Origin: Pseudomonas sp. LBUM920
GTDB taxonomy: Bacteria > Pseudomonadota > Gammaproteobacteria > Pseudomonadales > Pseudomonadaceae
Length of the DNA: 64,000 nucleotides
Direction of reading: 5' to 3'
Assembly: GCF_003852315.1 (NCBI RefSeq)
Contig: NZ_CP027762.1
Coordinates: 2,523,501 to 2,587,500, forward strand
In this document: positions 1-8,827 of the stretch, piece by piece
Position numbering within the stretch: position 1 is the first letter of the stretch
Layout: each line of letters begins with the position of its first letter
Program-made: the position numbers and the translations under genes
The notes under the pieces: model-generated
Told to the model about the DNA's origin: nothing
The model's database searches: none
Seen by the model: the letters and a program-made list of their open reading frames with translations, nothing else

Positions 1-1131
1 AATCGCATAGAAGTCGATCAGGTTGATCGCCGTCCACGGCACCAATACCACCAGCAGCACCAGCACCATGTCGACAAAGTGGCCAATAAAGTCTTTGGAG
101 GCGAACACCGCCGCAATCGCGCAGGCGGCGAGGACGAGAATCGAGATCACCGCACGGCTTTTGGCGGTAGGAATCCAGCGATACGCAAAGGTCTGCACCA
201 AGGTGATGATCGACAGTACCGCGCCGTAGAGGTTAAGGGCGTTGTGGCTGATCACGCTGAGCAAAAACAGCACCAGCATCAGTGGGCCGATGGCGCCGGT
301 GGCGAGTTTGACGGCGTCCATGGTGTCCATGCCGACCGGGGTGGCGAGCACGGCGACGGCGCCGAAGATGAAGGCCAGGCTGGAGCCAAGGACAGAGCCC
401 AGGTAGGTGGTCCAGAACGTCGACGCCACGCGGACGTCGGCCGGCAGGTAGCGCGAATAATCCGACACGTAAGGTGCGAAGGCGATTTGCCACAGCGCCG
501 CGAGGGACACGGTGGCCAGCCAGCCGGAAATGTTGAAGCTGCCGCGGGTCAGAAAATCCGTGGTCTGCACATGGGTGAAGATATAGCCGAAGCCCAGCAC
601 GATGCCGGCGCCGAGCACCCAGGTGCCGATGCGGTTGAGCACGTGGATGAAGCGGTAGCCGATGATGCCGATGATCCCGGAACCGATGGCGCCGATGACG
701 ATGCCGACCGGCACGGGCACGCTGTCGACCACGCCGTGCAGGGATTTACCGGCCAGCACGATGTTGGAGGCGAAGAAACCGATGTACATGACGCCGGCGA
801 TGATCACCACCAGCAGGGCGCCGAGCGAGCCGAACTGGGCGCGGCTCTGGATCATTTGCGGGATGCCCATTTGCGGGCCTTGGGCTGAGTGCAACGCCAT
901 CAGCACGCCGCCGACCAGATGGCCGACGAGGATGGCGACGATGCCCCACACCAGGTTCAAGTGGAACAGCTGCACACCCAACGCGCCGGTGACGATGGGC
1001 AGCGGTGCGATGTTGCCGCCGAACCACAGGGTGAACAGGTCTCTTACCTTTCCGTGGCGATCTTCCGGGGGCACGTATCCAATCGTGTGTTTTTCGATAA
1101 GCGGGGCGGAGGATGTTGCAGTGGTAACCAT
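1..1131 (-). CDS. NCS1-family nucleobase/allantoin-type permease, 3' end outside window
   Basis: Reading the minus strand from ATG at 1131 gives 377 codons with no stop before base 1, so the C-terminus is missing. The N-terminus has the NCS1 signature region (VPPEDRHGKVRDLFTLWFGG), followed by many hydrophobic helices, including LPIVTGALGVQLF and IAFAPYVSDYSRYLP; the latter matches the conserved helix-6 region of purine-cytosine permeases. The family imports cytosine, purines, allantoin, hydantoins or thiamine by cation symport across the inner membrane. Substrate cannot be told from sequence. It is divergent from the LysR gene at 1382, its likely regulator. Confidence 0.85.
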   Translation of the reverse strand, partial: MVTTATSSAPLIEKHTIGYVPPEDRHGKVRDLFTLWFGGNIAPLPIVTGALGVQLFHLNLVWGIVAILVGHLVGGVLMALHSAQGPQMGIPQMIQSRAQFGSLGALLVVIIAGVMYIGFFASNIVLAGKSLHGVVDSVPVPVGIVIGAIGSGIIGIIGYRFIHVLNRIGTWVLGAGIVLGFGYIFTHVQTTDFLTRGSFNISGWLATVSLAALWQIAFAPYVSDYSRYLPADVRVASTFWTTYLGSVLGSSLAFIFGAVAVLATPVGMDTMDAVKLATGAIGPLMLVLFLLSVISHNALNLYGAVLSIITLVQTFAYRWIPTAKSRAVISILVLAACAIAAVFASKDFIGHFVDMVLVLLVVLVPWTAINLIDFYAI

Positions 1132-1381
1132 GACGAGCTCCAAGGCAAGGTGAGTACGTTGACGTACTTCGCTGTGCGACGCGTGGGCGACGCTTTGTTG
1201 TTGGAGTGATCATCTGCAATGGACGCAGGGAGGTAAATTAGTAAGTTTGTTGCTATAGACCTTAAAAAAAGTATCTCGCCGGATTTTTTGCTCCGGTATG
1301 TTGCAGGGGCTTGAATCAGTGTGAAAAAGCCGATTTTCGCGCACTTGTTTGGGGCGAAGTCCCACGTTTCCGGAGGTCCCG
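1132..1381. promoter_or_regulatory. Divergent promoter region, NCS1 permease / LysR
   Basis: A 250-bp gap between divergent starts. It is AT-rich around 1240-1290, where promoters and a LysR site would be expected. A clear Shine-Dalgarno (GGAGG at 1372-1376) serves the LysR ATG at 1382. I see no unambiguous T-N11-A operator. Confidence 0.4.
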
Positions 1382-2293
1382 ATGGCTGCCTATAACCTGC
1401 GCCAGCTCAGATATTTTGTTACCACGGCCGAGTGCGGCAGCGTCGCCGAGGCCTCGCGCAAGCTGTATATCGCGCAGCCGTCGGTCTCCACCGCGATCAA
1501 GCAACTGGAAGACAGCTTTGGCGTGCAGTTGTTTATCCGCCATCACGCTCAGGGCGTTTCACTCACGCCCAGCGGCGCACGGTTTTATCGCAAGGCGCTG
1601 GAGCTGTTGCGGGTGGCCCATGAGTTCGAGCAGAACGCCTTGGCCGACAATGATGTGGTGGCGGGGCAGATCGATATTGGCTGCTTCGAAACGGTGGCGC
1701 CCTTGTACCTGCCGCGTTTGATTGCGGGCTTCAAGGCGCTGTGGCCGGGCGTGGAAATCCGTATTCGTGATGGCGAGCAGCAAGAACTGGTGCAGGCGCT
1801 GACGGCGGGCAGTATCGATGTGGCGATGCTGTTCGAGCATGACCTGGGCGGCACGATTGAAACCACGCCGCTGATGCCGCCGCAACAGCCGTATGCCTTG
1901 CTGCCGGCGGATCACCGTTTTGCGCAGCAGGCCAGGGTGTCGCTGGCGGACCTGGTGCTGGAGCCCATGATCTTGCTGGATGTGCTGCCGAGCCGCACCT
2001 ACTTCGTGAGCATCTTTGAAGAGCGCGGGCTGACGCCCAATATCGTGTTCAGCTCGCCGTCGATCGAGATGGTGCGGGGCATGGTGGGCAGGGGGTTCGG
2101 GTTTTCGATCCTGGTGACCAAGCCGTTTACCGAATACACCTACGATGGCCAGAAGGTGGTGTGTGTACCGTTGGCAGAGACGGTGACCGGCTCAGGGCTA
2201 TCGGCAGTCTGGCTGCGTCGTGCGCCGCTGACCAAGCCGGTGCAACTGTTCGTCGACTACTGCCGCGAAGAGCTCGCGCGGCTGCTGGGTTAG
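1382..2293 (+). CDS. LysR-family transcriptional regulator
   Basis: A 303-aa protein with an N-terminal winged HTH (LRQLRYFVTTAECGSVAEAS, IAQPSVSTAIKQLE, residues 5-60) and a LysR substrate-binding domain from about residue 90. The ATG at 1382 is chosen because GGAGG lies 5 nt upstream; an in-frame TTG at 1349 lacks that support. It probably controls the divergent NCS1 permease, by position. The 3' end overlaps the convergent kinase gene by 4 bp. Confidence 0.9.
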   Translation: MAAYNLRQLRYFVTTAECGSVAEASRKLYIAQPSVSTAIKQLEDSFGVQLFIRHHAQGVSLTPSGARFYRKALELLRVAHEFEQNALADNDVVAGQIDIGCFETVAPLYLPRLIAGFKALWPGVEIRIRDGEQQELVQALTAGSIDVAMLFEHDLGGTIETTPLMPPQQPYALLPADHRFAQQARVSLADLVLEPMILLDVLPSRTYFVSIFEERGLTPNIVFSSPSIEMVRGMVGRGFGFSILVTKPFTEYTYDGQKVVCVPLAETVTGSGLSAVWLRRAPLTKPVQLFVDYCREELARLLG

Positions 2294-3219
2294 CACGGCG
2301 ACATTTCTGCGCCCAGGCGCGCGACCAATTGTGCCAGGGTCGGCGCGCCCCGGTGGCCGCCAAACACTTCGCATTTGATCGCGGCGGCAACGCTCGCGGC
2401 GCGCACGCGCTCGGCCAGCGTCCAGCCATGCGCCAGGCCGTACGCATAGGTGCCATGCCAGACATCCCCGGCGTTGAGCGTGTCGATTGCGCGAATGCGG
2501 GGTGTCGTGAAGTGTTGCACCGCAGTGCTCGCCGCTTCGCGCTGCCAGATCAGCGAGCCGCGTTCGCCCAGGGTGACGCCGATCACCTTGGCTTCGCAGC
2601 GCGACGCCAGGGCCAATAACGCCTCTTCGGGCGGGACGTTGCCAGCCAGCAACTGCAAGGCCGGTTCGGAAAACAGCACATGATCTGCCAGGGGGATCAG
2701 CGCGTTAAGGTCTTGCACGGCGGCGACGTCGGCATCCAGCAGGGTCGGCACGCCCAGCCGCCGGGCGGCGCTGAAAGCTGCGTGAGCCCCTTGCAGCCAG
2801 CGCATGTCGGCCATTACCGCCGCCGCGCCAGCGATGTCGTCGAGGGGCAGCCAGGCGGCGTCGGCTTCCAGTGTGGGGTCGATGAACGGCACGACGAGCC
2901 GCTCGCCGTCACGGTCCACCAGGATGGTCGAGAACGGCGTGCGCCCGCCAGGCACCTGGCGAATCCATGCGGTGCAGACGCCGGACTGGCTCAGGTCATC
3001 GAGGAGCATTGTGCCGGTGGCGTCGTCGCCGATACGCGCCCACAGGGCAACCGGGCCACCCAGGCGCGCAATGCTTGCCGCTGCGGCGGTGGCCATGCCT
3101 GACGCGGCCTGGACCGCCTGGCGGGGGAGAATCTTGGTGCCGCGCGACGGGATGTGATCCACGCTGAAGATGGTGTCCCACAGCGCGCAACCCACGCAGA
3201 TGACACGGTTATCCGCCAT
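2290..3219 (-). CDS. PfkB-family carbohydrate kinase
   Basis: A 309-aa ribokinase-type kinase. The N-terminus has the PfkB beta-sheet start (VICVGCALWDTIFSVDHIP) and the glycine-rich ARLGG region. The C-terminal motif is DTLNAGDVWHG at about residue 245, holding the catalytic Asp of AGD. The usual DTxGAGD has G where this protein has N. DVWHG and the late FGGHRGAP resemble the branch that includes sulfofructose kinase YihV, but that is only a resemblance. The start overlaps the upstream aldolase by 11 bp, so the genes are probably translationally coupled. It is the last gene of the MFS-aldolase-kinase operon and likely phosphorylates the aldolase product or substrate. Confidence 0.82.
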   Translation of the reverse strand: MADNRVICVGCALWDTIFSVDHIPSRGTKILPRQAVQAASGMATAAAASIARLGGPVALWARIGDDATGTMLLDDLSQSGVCTAWIRQVPGGRTPFSTILVDRDGERLVVPFIDPTLEADAAWLPLDDIAGAAAVMADMRWLQGAHAAFSAARRLGVPTLLDADVAAVQDLNALIPLADHVLFSEPALQLLAGNVPPEEALLALASRCEAKVIGVTLGERGSLIWQREAASTAVQHFTTPRIRAIDTLNAGDVWHGTYAYGLAHGWTLAERVRAASVAAAIKCEVFGGHRGAPTLAQLVARLGAEMSPC

Positions 3220-4222
3220 GGCGCGGTTCTCCCGGCAGTGTCGCCTGCAGGGTATCGAGCGCGCGGATTCTGGCGCGAAAGTGTTCGGTACCCGCGACGA
3301 TTTTATCGAGCACGGCGTCCAGGGCCCAATGGCGTTCGCGCACGTCGTAGTCGATCACCCGGCAACGTATGGACGCGAAGGTGCCGATTCGCTGGTGGTA
3401 GATTTTTGCCAGGGCCGGGTAGCCCATGCCTTCTGTGGTGGCCGCCAGCACCAGAAAGGTCGCGAGCTCTTGCGCCAGTGGCGGGTGTTGTGCGCCATGC
3501 AGGCGCAGCCACTGATACAGGTCGGGGTGGAAGTTGGTAAACACACCATTGAAGCCTGCGGCCCCGGCTTGCAGGGCGTCCCAGGCGATCGCCGCATTGG
3601 CGTTGAGAATGCGCAGCGACGAGCCCTGCGCCAAGGCAACGCGCCGCTTGACCACTTGCAGGTCGCAGCTCACGTCCTTGAGCATGATAAAGCGCTGGCT
3701 GTCGATGCAGGCCTGCAGCTCCTCGTCGCTGAGCAAGCGCCGGTAGGGCGCCGGGCACTCGTAGAGGCCCAAGGGCACGTCAACGGGCAGGCGTTCGAGC
3801 AGGGTGTGCAGGTTATCGAGAAACACCTTGCTGCCCTGGCGTTGCGGGTCAAGGTGGTTGGTCACCAGCACCACGGCGTCGGCGCCACTGGCGGCCATCG
3901 CATTAAGCTCGTGCACTTGGGTCTCGAGGCAGTCGCTGATATGGCCGGACACCGCCACCGGCACCCGCCCGGCCACTCGCTCAACCACATGCCGGGCAAG
4001 TTGCGTGCGCTCGTCGAGGCTCAGCCATTGCATCTCACTGGACTGCGCCACTGCGAACAACGCGTCGCAGCCAAGGCCCAGGTACCACTCGACCAAGCGG
4101 TCGACGCCGGGGAAGTCGATATGGCCAGTCTCGTCAAAGGGCGTGAGCATCACCGGCACGATGCCTTCGATGACAGGTTGGGCAGGGCGGGGCATAGCGG
4201 CGTCCTCTGGATGAATGTTCAT
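3209..4222 (-). CDS. Dihydrodipicolinate synthase / N-acetylneuraminate lyase family aldolase
   Basis: A 337-aa class I aldolase-like TIM barrel. The Schiff-base lysine lies in FIMLKDVSCD and the family tyrosine in LGLYECPAPY. The usual substrate-carboxylate motif G-[ST]-T-G-E is replaced by AQSSE, so the substrate is probably not that of DapA or NanA. Start choice: ATG at 4222 forms a 4-bp ATGA overlap with the MFS stop. A second in-frame ATG at 4195 is an alternative. A role in retro-aldol cleavage or dehydration of a sugar acid, between the transporter and the kinase, is inferred. Confidence 0.82.
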   Translation of the reverse strand: MNIHPEDAAMPRPAQPVIEGIVPVMLTPFDETGHIDFPGVDRLVEWYLGLGCDALFAVAQSSEMQWLSLDERTQLARHVVERVAGRVPVAVSGHISDCLETQVHELNAMAASGADAVVLVTNHLDPQRQGSKVFLDNLHTLLERLPVDVPLGLYECPAPYRRLLSDEELQACIDSQRFIMLKDVSCDLQVVKRRVALAQGSSLRILNANAAIAWDALQAGAAGFNGVFTNFHPDLYQWLRLHGAQHPPLAQELATFLVLAATTEGMGYPALAKIYHQRIGTFASIRCRVIDYDVRERHWALDAVLDKIVAGTEHFRARIRALDTLQATLPGEPRHGG

Positions 4223-5541
4223 GGGTGAGCCGCCACGGCGGTGACCGCGCAGGCGGGCGGGGTGTCGGGGATGGGGTGGCGTACCAGGAACAGGTACGAC
4301 AGGGCGCCGATCATGGCGATGGCGGCGCCGGTCAGCAGTGCGGGCACGAACGACCAGGTCTGGGCGATGTAGCCGGTCATGATCGGCGCGAGTGCGCCGC
4401 CCAGGAAGCCGCCGAAGTTCTGGATCGCCCCCAGTGAAGCCACGCGATTGGCCGGCGCGACGGCGGTGGCCAAAGACCAGGCGCACGCCGAGGACGCGTT
4501 GGCCAAAAAGATCACCACGCAAATGCAGGCCACGGCGATGACATTGCTCTCTACCAGCGCGGCCGGGATGGTGAAAATCACCATGCCCACCATCGCGACG
4601 ACCATTGCGTTGCGGCGTCCCAGCACCGCGGTTTCGCTGCGCCTGGTAATGCGGTCGGACACCCAGCCGGCGACCAGCGCGCCGATAAACCCGCAGAGGA
4701 ACGGAATCGCAGCAGCCACGCCGCTCATCTCCAGGCTCATGTGCCGGGCGCTGCGCAGGTAGCCGGGCAGCCAGGTCAGGTAGACCCAGTTCAAGTACAC
4801 CGAACCCATGAAGCCGAGCATCATGCCCCAGGTTGTCGCGTGGCAGAACAGTGCGCGCCAGTCAGCGAACGTGACCTTGGGGGGGGTGACGTGGGGTTCA
4901 TCGCTGTACAGGTAGCGACGTTCTTCCTCGGTGAGCGTGTCCTTGACCGGGTCGCGATAGACCACCAGCCAGACCACCGCGACCAACAGCCCGGCGGCGC
5001 CGGTGAGGTAGAACGCCCAACGCCAGTCGAGTGCCGCGATCAGCGCCGAGAGGCACAGCGGGGCCAGCGCGATACCCAGCGGCGAGGCTGAATTGAAGAT
5101 GCCGGTGGGCGTGCCGCGTGAGCGCAGTGGAAACCAGTTGCTCACCACCCGCGCGGCAGACGGGAATTGCGGCGACTCGCCGATCCCCAGTAGCACGCGG
5201 GCGAGCAAGAACCAGCCAAAGCTCGACATCAGGCCGCCAGCCGCCTGGGCCAGGGACCACAGCACCAGGCCGCCGCCCAGCAACCAGCGTGGCCCGATGC
5301 GGTCGACCAGGGCGCCGACGGGCAGTTGGCAAAGCGCATAGCTCCAGGAAAAAGCCGAGAGCAGGATGCCCATTTCGCCCAGCGACAGATCAAGGTCGGC
5401 GCGCACGAATTCATTGGCAACGGCCAGCGTGCCGCGGTCCAGGTAGTTGATGAGGCCGCTGAGCACCAGCAGGCTGAGGGCAAGGGTTTGCTGGCGCCGA
5501 ATGCGCGGTGGCGCAATCGGGTGTGCAGGTGTCTGACTCAT
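4219..5541 (-). CDS. MFS transporter of the anion:cation symporter (hexuronate/galactonate) type
   Basis: A 440-aa protein with about 12 hydrophobic helices. Motifs include GLINYLDRGTLAVAN in helix 1, the loop 2-3 region LVDRIGPRWLLGGG, and LLGIGESPQFPSAARVVSNW, which is characteristic of the ExuT/GudP/DgoT group that imports sugar acids. First gene of an operon with the aldolase and the PfkB kinase. It is divergent from a LacI-type repressor gene, so a sugar-acid catabolic system repressed without inducer is likely. Confidence 0.88.
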   Translation of the reverse strand: MSQTPAHPIAPPRIRRQQTLALSLLVLSGLINYLDRGTLAVANEFVRADLDLSLGEMGILLSAFSWSYALCQLPVGALVDRIGPRWLLGGGLVLWSLAQAAGGLMSSFGWFLLARVLLGIGESPQFPSAARVVSNWFPLRSRGTPTGIFNSASPLGIALAPLCLSALIAALDWRWAFYLTGAAGLLVAVVWLVVYRDPVKDTLTEEERRYLYSDEPHVTPPKVTFADWRALFCHATTWGMMLGFMGSVYLNWVYLTWLPGYLRSARHMSLEMSGVAAAIPFLCGFIGALVAGWVSDRITRRSETAVLGRRNAMVVAMVGMVIFTIPAALVESNVIAVACICVVIFLANASSACAWSLATAVAPANRVASLGAIQNFGGFLGGALAPIMTGYIAQTWSFVPALLTGAAIAMIGALSYLFLVRHPIPDTPPACAVTAVAAHP

Positions 5542-5631
5542 GATGGATGTCTCTTTTTATTGTTTTTGACAGCGTGCGCTGACCCGGCACGTTGGCCCGG
5601 CTTCCCGGCTGACGTGGCAGCACATGGCATT

Positions 5632-5646
5632 ATGTAATCGTTTGCC
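5632..5646. promoter_or_regulatory. Candidate LacI-type operator (site 1)
   Basis: TGTAATCGTTTGCC (5633-5646) is an imperfect dyad around a central CG with the GxAA-CG-TTxC core typical of LacI/PurR operators. It lies about 90 bp upstream of the MFS start and divergent from the LacI-family gene. Binding is inferred, not shown. Confidence 0.4.
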
Positions 5647-5731
5647 ATCCCGACAAAAATCGTCCGTGGTTGCACGAACCTTTAACGCAGAGTGCCCAAT
5701 ATAAACAGCATATGTTGAAAATGTTTATTTT

Positions 5732-5826
5732 TGTCTAGCGCTTACATCCTAGATTTTCAGTTTGCTGGCTGTCAACGATTCATTGACTGCGCCGAGGTGC
5801 CCGCTTAGGTTGTGCGTAACGCTTAC
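5732..5826. promoter_or_regulatory. Candidate LacI-type operators (sites 2 and 3) with shared CGCTTAC half-site
   Basis: TGTCTAGCGCTTACA (5732-5746) and GTAACGCTTAC (5816-5826) share the half-site CGCTTAC. The second is a GTAA...TTAC dyad ending 8 bp before the LacI-family ATG at 5835, a position fit for autoregulation. A GTCAA-N7-TTGAC dyad also lies at 5771-5787. Confidence 0.35.
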
Positions 5827-5834
5827 TTTTTGAC

Positions 5835-6926
5835 ATGAAGCCACCTATGCCCGCAGCAATCACCACGCCCCGCGACACGCCTCATGCGCCCATTACCCAG
5901 GAACCGGTGCTCGCCGATGTCGCCCGGATCGCCAATGTGTCGACCGCAACGGTTTCGCGCTATTTGAATGAGCCGCAACGCGTCAGTGAGAAAACCCGCG
6001 CCAAGGTACGCGCGGCCATCGACCAACTGGACTGGGTGCCTAACGCGGCGGCGCGTTCGTTGGTTTCCAGGCGCTCGTACACCATCGGCGTGATCGTGCC
6101 GACCCTGGAACACGAGAAATTTCACCAGCAGTTGCAGGCGTTCCAGAACCGTTTGGGTGCCCAGGGGCTGGCGGTGTTTGTCGCCTGCTCGGCGTATGAC
6201 CCGGGCGAAGGTTATCGTCAGGCCAGAGGCATGCTGGCGCGCGGCGTCGATGCGCTGGCACTGCTTGGGGATGATTACCCCGATGCGTTATTTGATCAGC
6301 TGGATGCCAAAGGCACGCCGTATGTGGTCACCTTTGGCAAGCGCGCCGGTGCACGGCACCCCTGCGCGGGGTTTGACCATGGGCAGGCCTACGCAATGAT
6401 CACCCGACGCCTGCTGGCGTTGGGGCATCAGCGTTTTGGCATCATTTTCCAGTCGGTCACCGACAACGGCCGCATCCAGGACCGACTGCAGGCCGTGCAC
6501 GCCACCCTGGCCGAACAAGGGCTGGCCCTGCGGCCTCAGCATCAGGCCATTCGCGCCCAGAGCCTGAACGAGGGGCGCGTCGCGTTTGCCCGCGCCAGCC
6601 TCCAACACATCATGAGCCAACAACCGGCGCCCACTGCGATCATTTGTGGTAACGACATGCTTGCCATCGGCGCATTGCTGGAAGCCCAGGCGCTGGGCAT
6701 TGCGGTGCCCGGTCAATTGTCCATTTGCGGGTTCGACGACATCGAGATCGCGGCCCACAGTCGGCCAGCCTTGACCACTGTTCAGGTGCCCGACCGGCAG
6801 ATCGGCGAACTGGCCGCGCAGTACCTGATTGATCGTCTCGCCGGGCTTGCCTGTGAGGCGCCGCCGATGCTGGAGGTGCAACTCATTGAGCGCGAGTCGA
6901 CGGGCGCGGCGCCACGCCAGGATTGA
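5835..6926 (+). CDS. LacI/GntR-type transcriptional repressor
   Basis: A 363-aa protein with a LacI HTH at residues 26-46 (VLADVARIANVSTATVSRYL), hinge region VPNAAARSLVSRRSYTIGV, and a periplasmic-binding-protein-like effector domain. That domain includes TAIICGNDMLAIGALLEAQ and LSICGFDDIEIAAHSRPALT. Start at 5835; an in-frame ATG at 5847 is equally possible because neither has a strong ribosome site. The roughly 25-residue tail before the HTH is longer than usual. Divergent from the MFS-aldolase-kinase operon, which it presumably represses until a sugar-acid ligand binds. Confidence 0.9.
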   Translation: MKPPMPAAITTPRDTPHAPITQEPVLADVARIANVSTATVSRYLNEPQRVSEKTRAKVRAAIDQLDWVPNAAARSLVSRRSYTIGVIVPTLEHEKFHQQLQAFQNRLGAQGLAVFVACSAYDPGEGYRQARGMLARGVDALALLGDDYPDALFDQLDAKGTPYVVTFGKRAGARHPCAGFDHGQAYAMITRRLLALGHQRFGIIFQSVTDNGRIQDRLQAVHATLAEQGLALRPQHQAIRAQSLNEGRVAFARASLQHIMSQQPAPTAIICGNDMLAIGALLEAQALGIAVPGQLSICGFDDIEIAAHSRPALTTVQVPDRQIGELAAQYLIDRLAGLACEAPPMLEVQLIERESTGAAPRQD

Positions 6927-6939
6927 ACACACCCTTGAG

Positions 6940-6967
6940 GGTGAGAGGGGACTTGCTCCCCCTCACC
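6940..6967. terminator. Inverted repeat between convergent genes, possible terminator
   Basis: GGTGAGAGGGG (6940-6950) pairs imperfectly with CTCCCCCTCACC (6956-6967). It sits between the convergent LacI and M20 genes. There is no T-tract, so termination is uncertain; it may be a degenerate REP. Confidence 0.35.
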
Positions 6968-6997
6968 GTTGCTGTGCGGGTTTGACAGCCTGGCGGC

Positions 6998-8143
6998 TCA
7001 GGCGCGAATCGAGTCCAGCATCCGTTGCAACATGGCATCGCAGCCTTGCAACTGCGCCACACTGACAAACTCATCCGGCTTGTGCCCCTGGTCCATGCTC
7101 CCGGGCCCACACACCACTGTGGGAATACCCACCGCATCAAACAACCCGCCCTCGGTGCCGAACGCCACGGTGCCGAAATCCCGCGAACCGCTGAACGCTG
7201 CGATCAGCTGCGCTGCCTGGCTGCGCTCATCGGTCACCAGCCCCGGATACGCCGACAACTCGGTAAACCGAATCGCACTCTGCGCGCTCACCGCCTGCAT
7301 ACGCGGCAGCACCTGCTGTTCGGCGTAGGCCCGAAGCGCTGACGCCACGTCGCCTGGGTCCTGCGACGGCAAGGCGCGAATCTCAAAATCAAACCGACAG
7401 TCTGCCGGTACGATATTCAGCGCCTTGCCACCCGAGATCATTCCGGTCTGCACCGTGCTGAACGGCGGATCAAAGCGCGAATCCTGTTGCTCGCGCAGTC
7501 GCTGGCCGATCCGCCCCAGCTCACCGATCAACTCGGCGGCATGCTCAATCGCATTCACACCAGACGGCGCATACGCCGAATGGCAGGCCTCGCCATGTAC
7601 ATCGCAGCGCATCGCCAATTTGCCCTTGTGGCCGAGCACCGGTTTGAGTTCGGTCGGCTCGCCGATGATGCACAGCATCGGCTTCACTGGCCTCTGCTCC
7701 AGCACCGCCAGCAAGGAGCGCACGCCCAGGCAGCCGACTTCCTCGTCGTAAGACAGGGCGATATGCACCGGCAGGCGCAAGTCGGCTTCCACCAACGCCG
7801 GCACCAGCGCCAGCACACAGGCGATGTACCCCTTCATATCCGCCGTGCCGCGACCAAACAGCTTGCCGTCGCGCTCGGTCAACTCAAACGTCGGCACGGT
7901 CCACGGCTGGCCATCCACCGGCACGACATCGGTGTGCCCCGACAGCACAATGCCCGGCAGCTGCGTCGGGCCGACACTGGCAAACAGGTTGGCCTTGCTG
8001 CGCTGCGCGTTGTAGACCAGCTCGCTGGTCACGCCGAATTCGGCCAGGTAGTCGCGCACGAACGCGATCAACTGCAAGTTGGATTCGCGGCTGGTGGTGT
8101 CGAAGCCCACCAGCGTCTGCAGCAATTGGCGGCTGGTGCTCAT
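6998..8143 (-). CDS. M20-family metallo-deacylase, acetylornithine deacetylase (ArgE)-like
   Basis: A 381-aa zinc amidohydrolase. Metal and catalytic motifs are present: SGHTDVVP near residue 65 (His ligand and catalytic Asp), GRGTADMKG (Asp ligand), and YDEEVGCLG (general base Glu and ligand Glu). The dimerisation lid region contains HGEACHSAYAPSGVNAIEHA. ATG at 8143 overlaps the DUF1028 stop by 4 bp. As last gene of a monooxygenase-RidA-DUF1028 operon it more likely removes an acyl group from a catabolic intermediate than acts in arginine synthesis. Confidence 0.87.
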   Translation of the reverse strand: MSTSRQLLQTLVGFDTTSRESNLQLIAFVRDYLAEFGVTSELVYNAQRSKANLFASVGPTQLPGIVLSGHTDVVPVDGQPWTVPTFELTERDGKLFGRGTADMKGYIACVLALVPALVEADLRLPVHIALSYDEEVGCLGVRSLLAVLEQRPVKPMLCIIGEPTELKPVLGHKGKLAMRCDVHGEACHSAYAPSGVNAIEHAAELIGELGRIGQRLREQQDSRFDPPFSTVQTGMISGGKALNIVPADCRFDFEIRALPSQDPGDVASALRAYAEQQVLPRMQAVSAQSAIRFTELSAYPGLVTDERSQAAQLIAAFSGSRDFGTVAFGTEGGLFDAVGIPTVVCGPGSMDQGHKPDEFVSVAQLQGCDAMLQRMLDSIRA

Positions 8144-8817
8144 CGCTCGTCCCCGGCCACGCCGTAGCCGGGCGAGCGGTCGGGGGCGAGCGCGCGGTCG
8201 ATGTAGTCCTGCACTTGTGGGCGGTAGGCGTCCCACAGTTTTTGCAGTTCGCCGATCGGCTGTTCATCGGCCCAGTCCACCCGCAAGTTGATGATCGGCC
8301 ACGTCAGTTCGCCCACCACCACCAAGGCGGCAGAGTGCACCGGGCCGGCTTCGCCACCGGCGGCGATGGCCGCGTGCATGGCGGCCAGCAGGCGGTCGGC
8401 GAGTTGGCCTTCGCCTTGCTCGAAGGCCGTGACCATCGCCTCGATCACCGCGCGGTCAGCGAGCATATTGCCCGCCGCCACGCATTGTTCGCCCGACACC
8501 GCGTGGTGCGTACCGAGGGTTTCGCTGCCGCTGAAATGCACGCTGCGGCCCAGGTGATCAATCGCCGTCAGTTGCCGGTACTGGCTGTAGCCGTTGCGGG
8601 TCAGGGCCTTGTCGACGGCCTCGGCCGGTGCGAGGCCGTGTTCGAGCAGGTCGAGCACGTCCGGGCCCAGGGCCGGCAGCGTGATGTTCTGGGTCGAGAC
8701 CGCGCCCACACCGGGCCGCAGCCACGGGCAGCGCGCACCCACGGCGATACTCGATGAGCTGATGGCGATGCCCAGCTGGCCGGTGTCCGCGCAGCGCGCG
8801 ACGATTGAAAAGGTCAT
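8140..8817 (-). CDS. DUF1028 family protein
   Basis: A 225-aa protein beginning MTFSIVARCADTGQLGIAIS, the N-terminal signature of DUF1028, which has an Ntn-hydrolase-like fold. Other family segments are GVGAVSTQNITLP and HAVSGEQCVAAGNML. No catalytic role can be assigned from sequence alone. Ten bp downstream of ridA and overlapping the M20 gene by 4 bp, so it is co-transcribed with them. The context suggests hydrolysis of an amide or imide in the same pathway. Confidence 0.85.
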   Translation of the reverse strand: MTFSIVARCADTGQLGIAISSSSIAVGARCPWLRPGVGAVSTQNITLPALGPDVLDLLEHGLAPAEAVDKALTRNGYSQYRQLTAIDHLGRSVHFSGSETLGTHHAVSGEQCVAAGNMLADRAVIEAMVTAFEQGEGQLADRLLAAMHAAIAAGGEAGPVHSAALVVVGELTWPIINLRVDWADEQPIGELQKLWDAYRPQVQDYIDRALAPDRSPGYGVAGDER

Positions 8818-8827
8818 GTGTGGCTCC

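Noticed and set aside
79..888. Long plus-strand open frames over 79-1209
   Set aside because: They are antisense to the NCS1 permease frame, have Ala/Gly/His-rich composition and no family match.
3209..4522. Extended 437-aa version of the aldolase starting at 4522
   Set aside because: The first 100 residues overlap the MFS coding region in another frame; ATG 4222 has ATGA coupling with the MFS stop.
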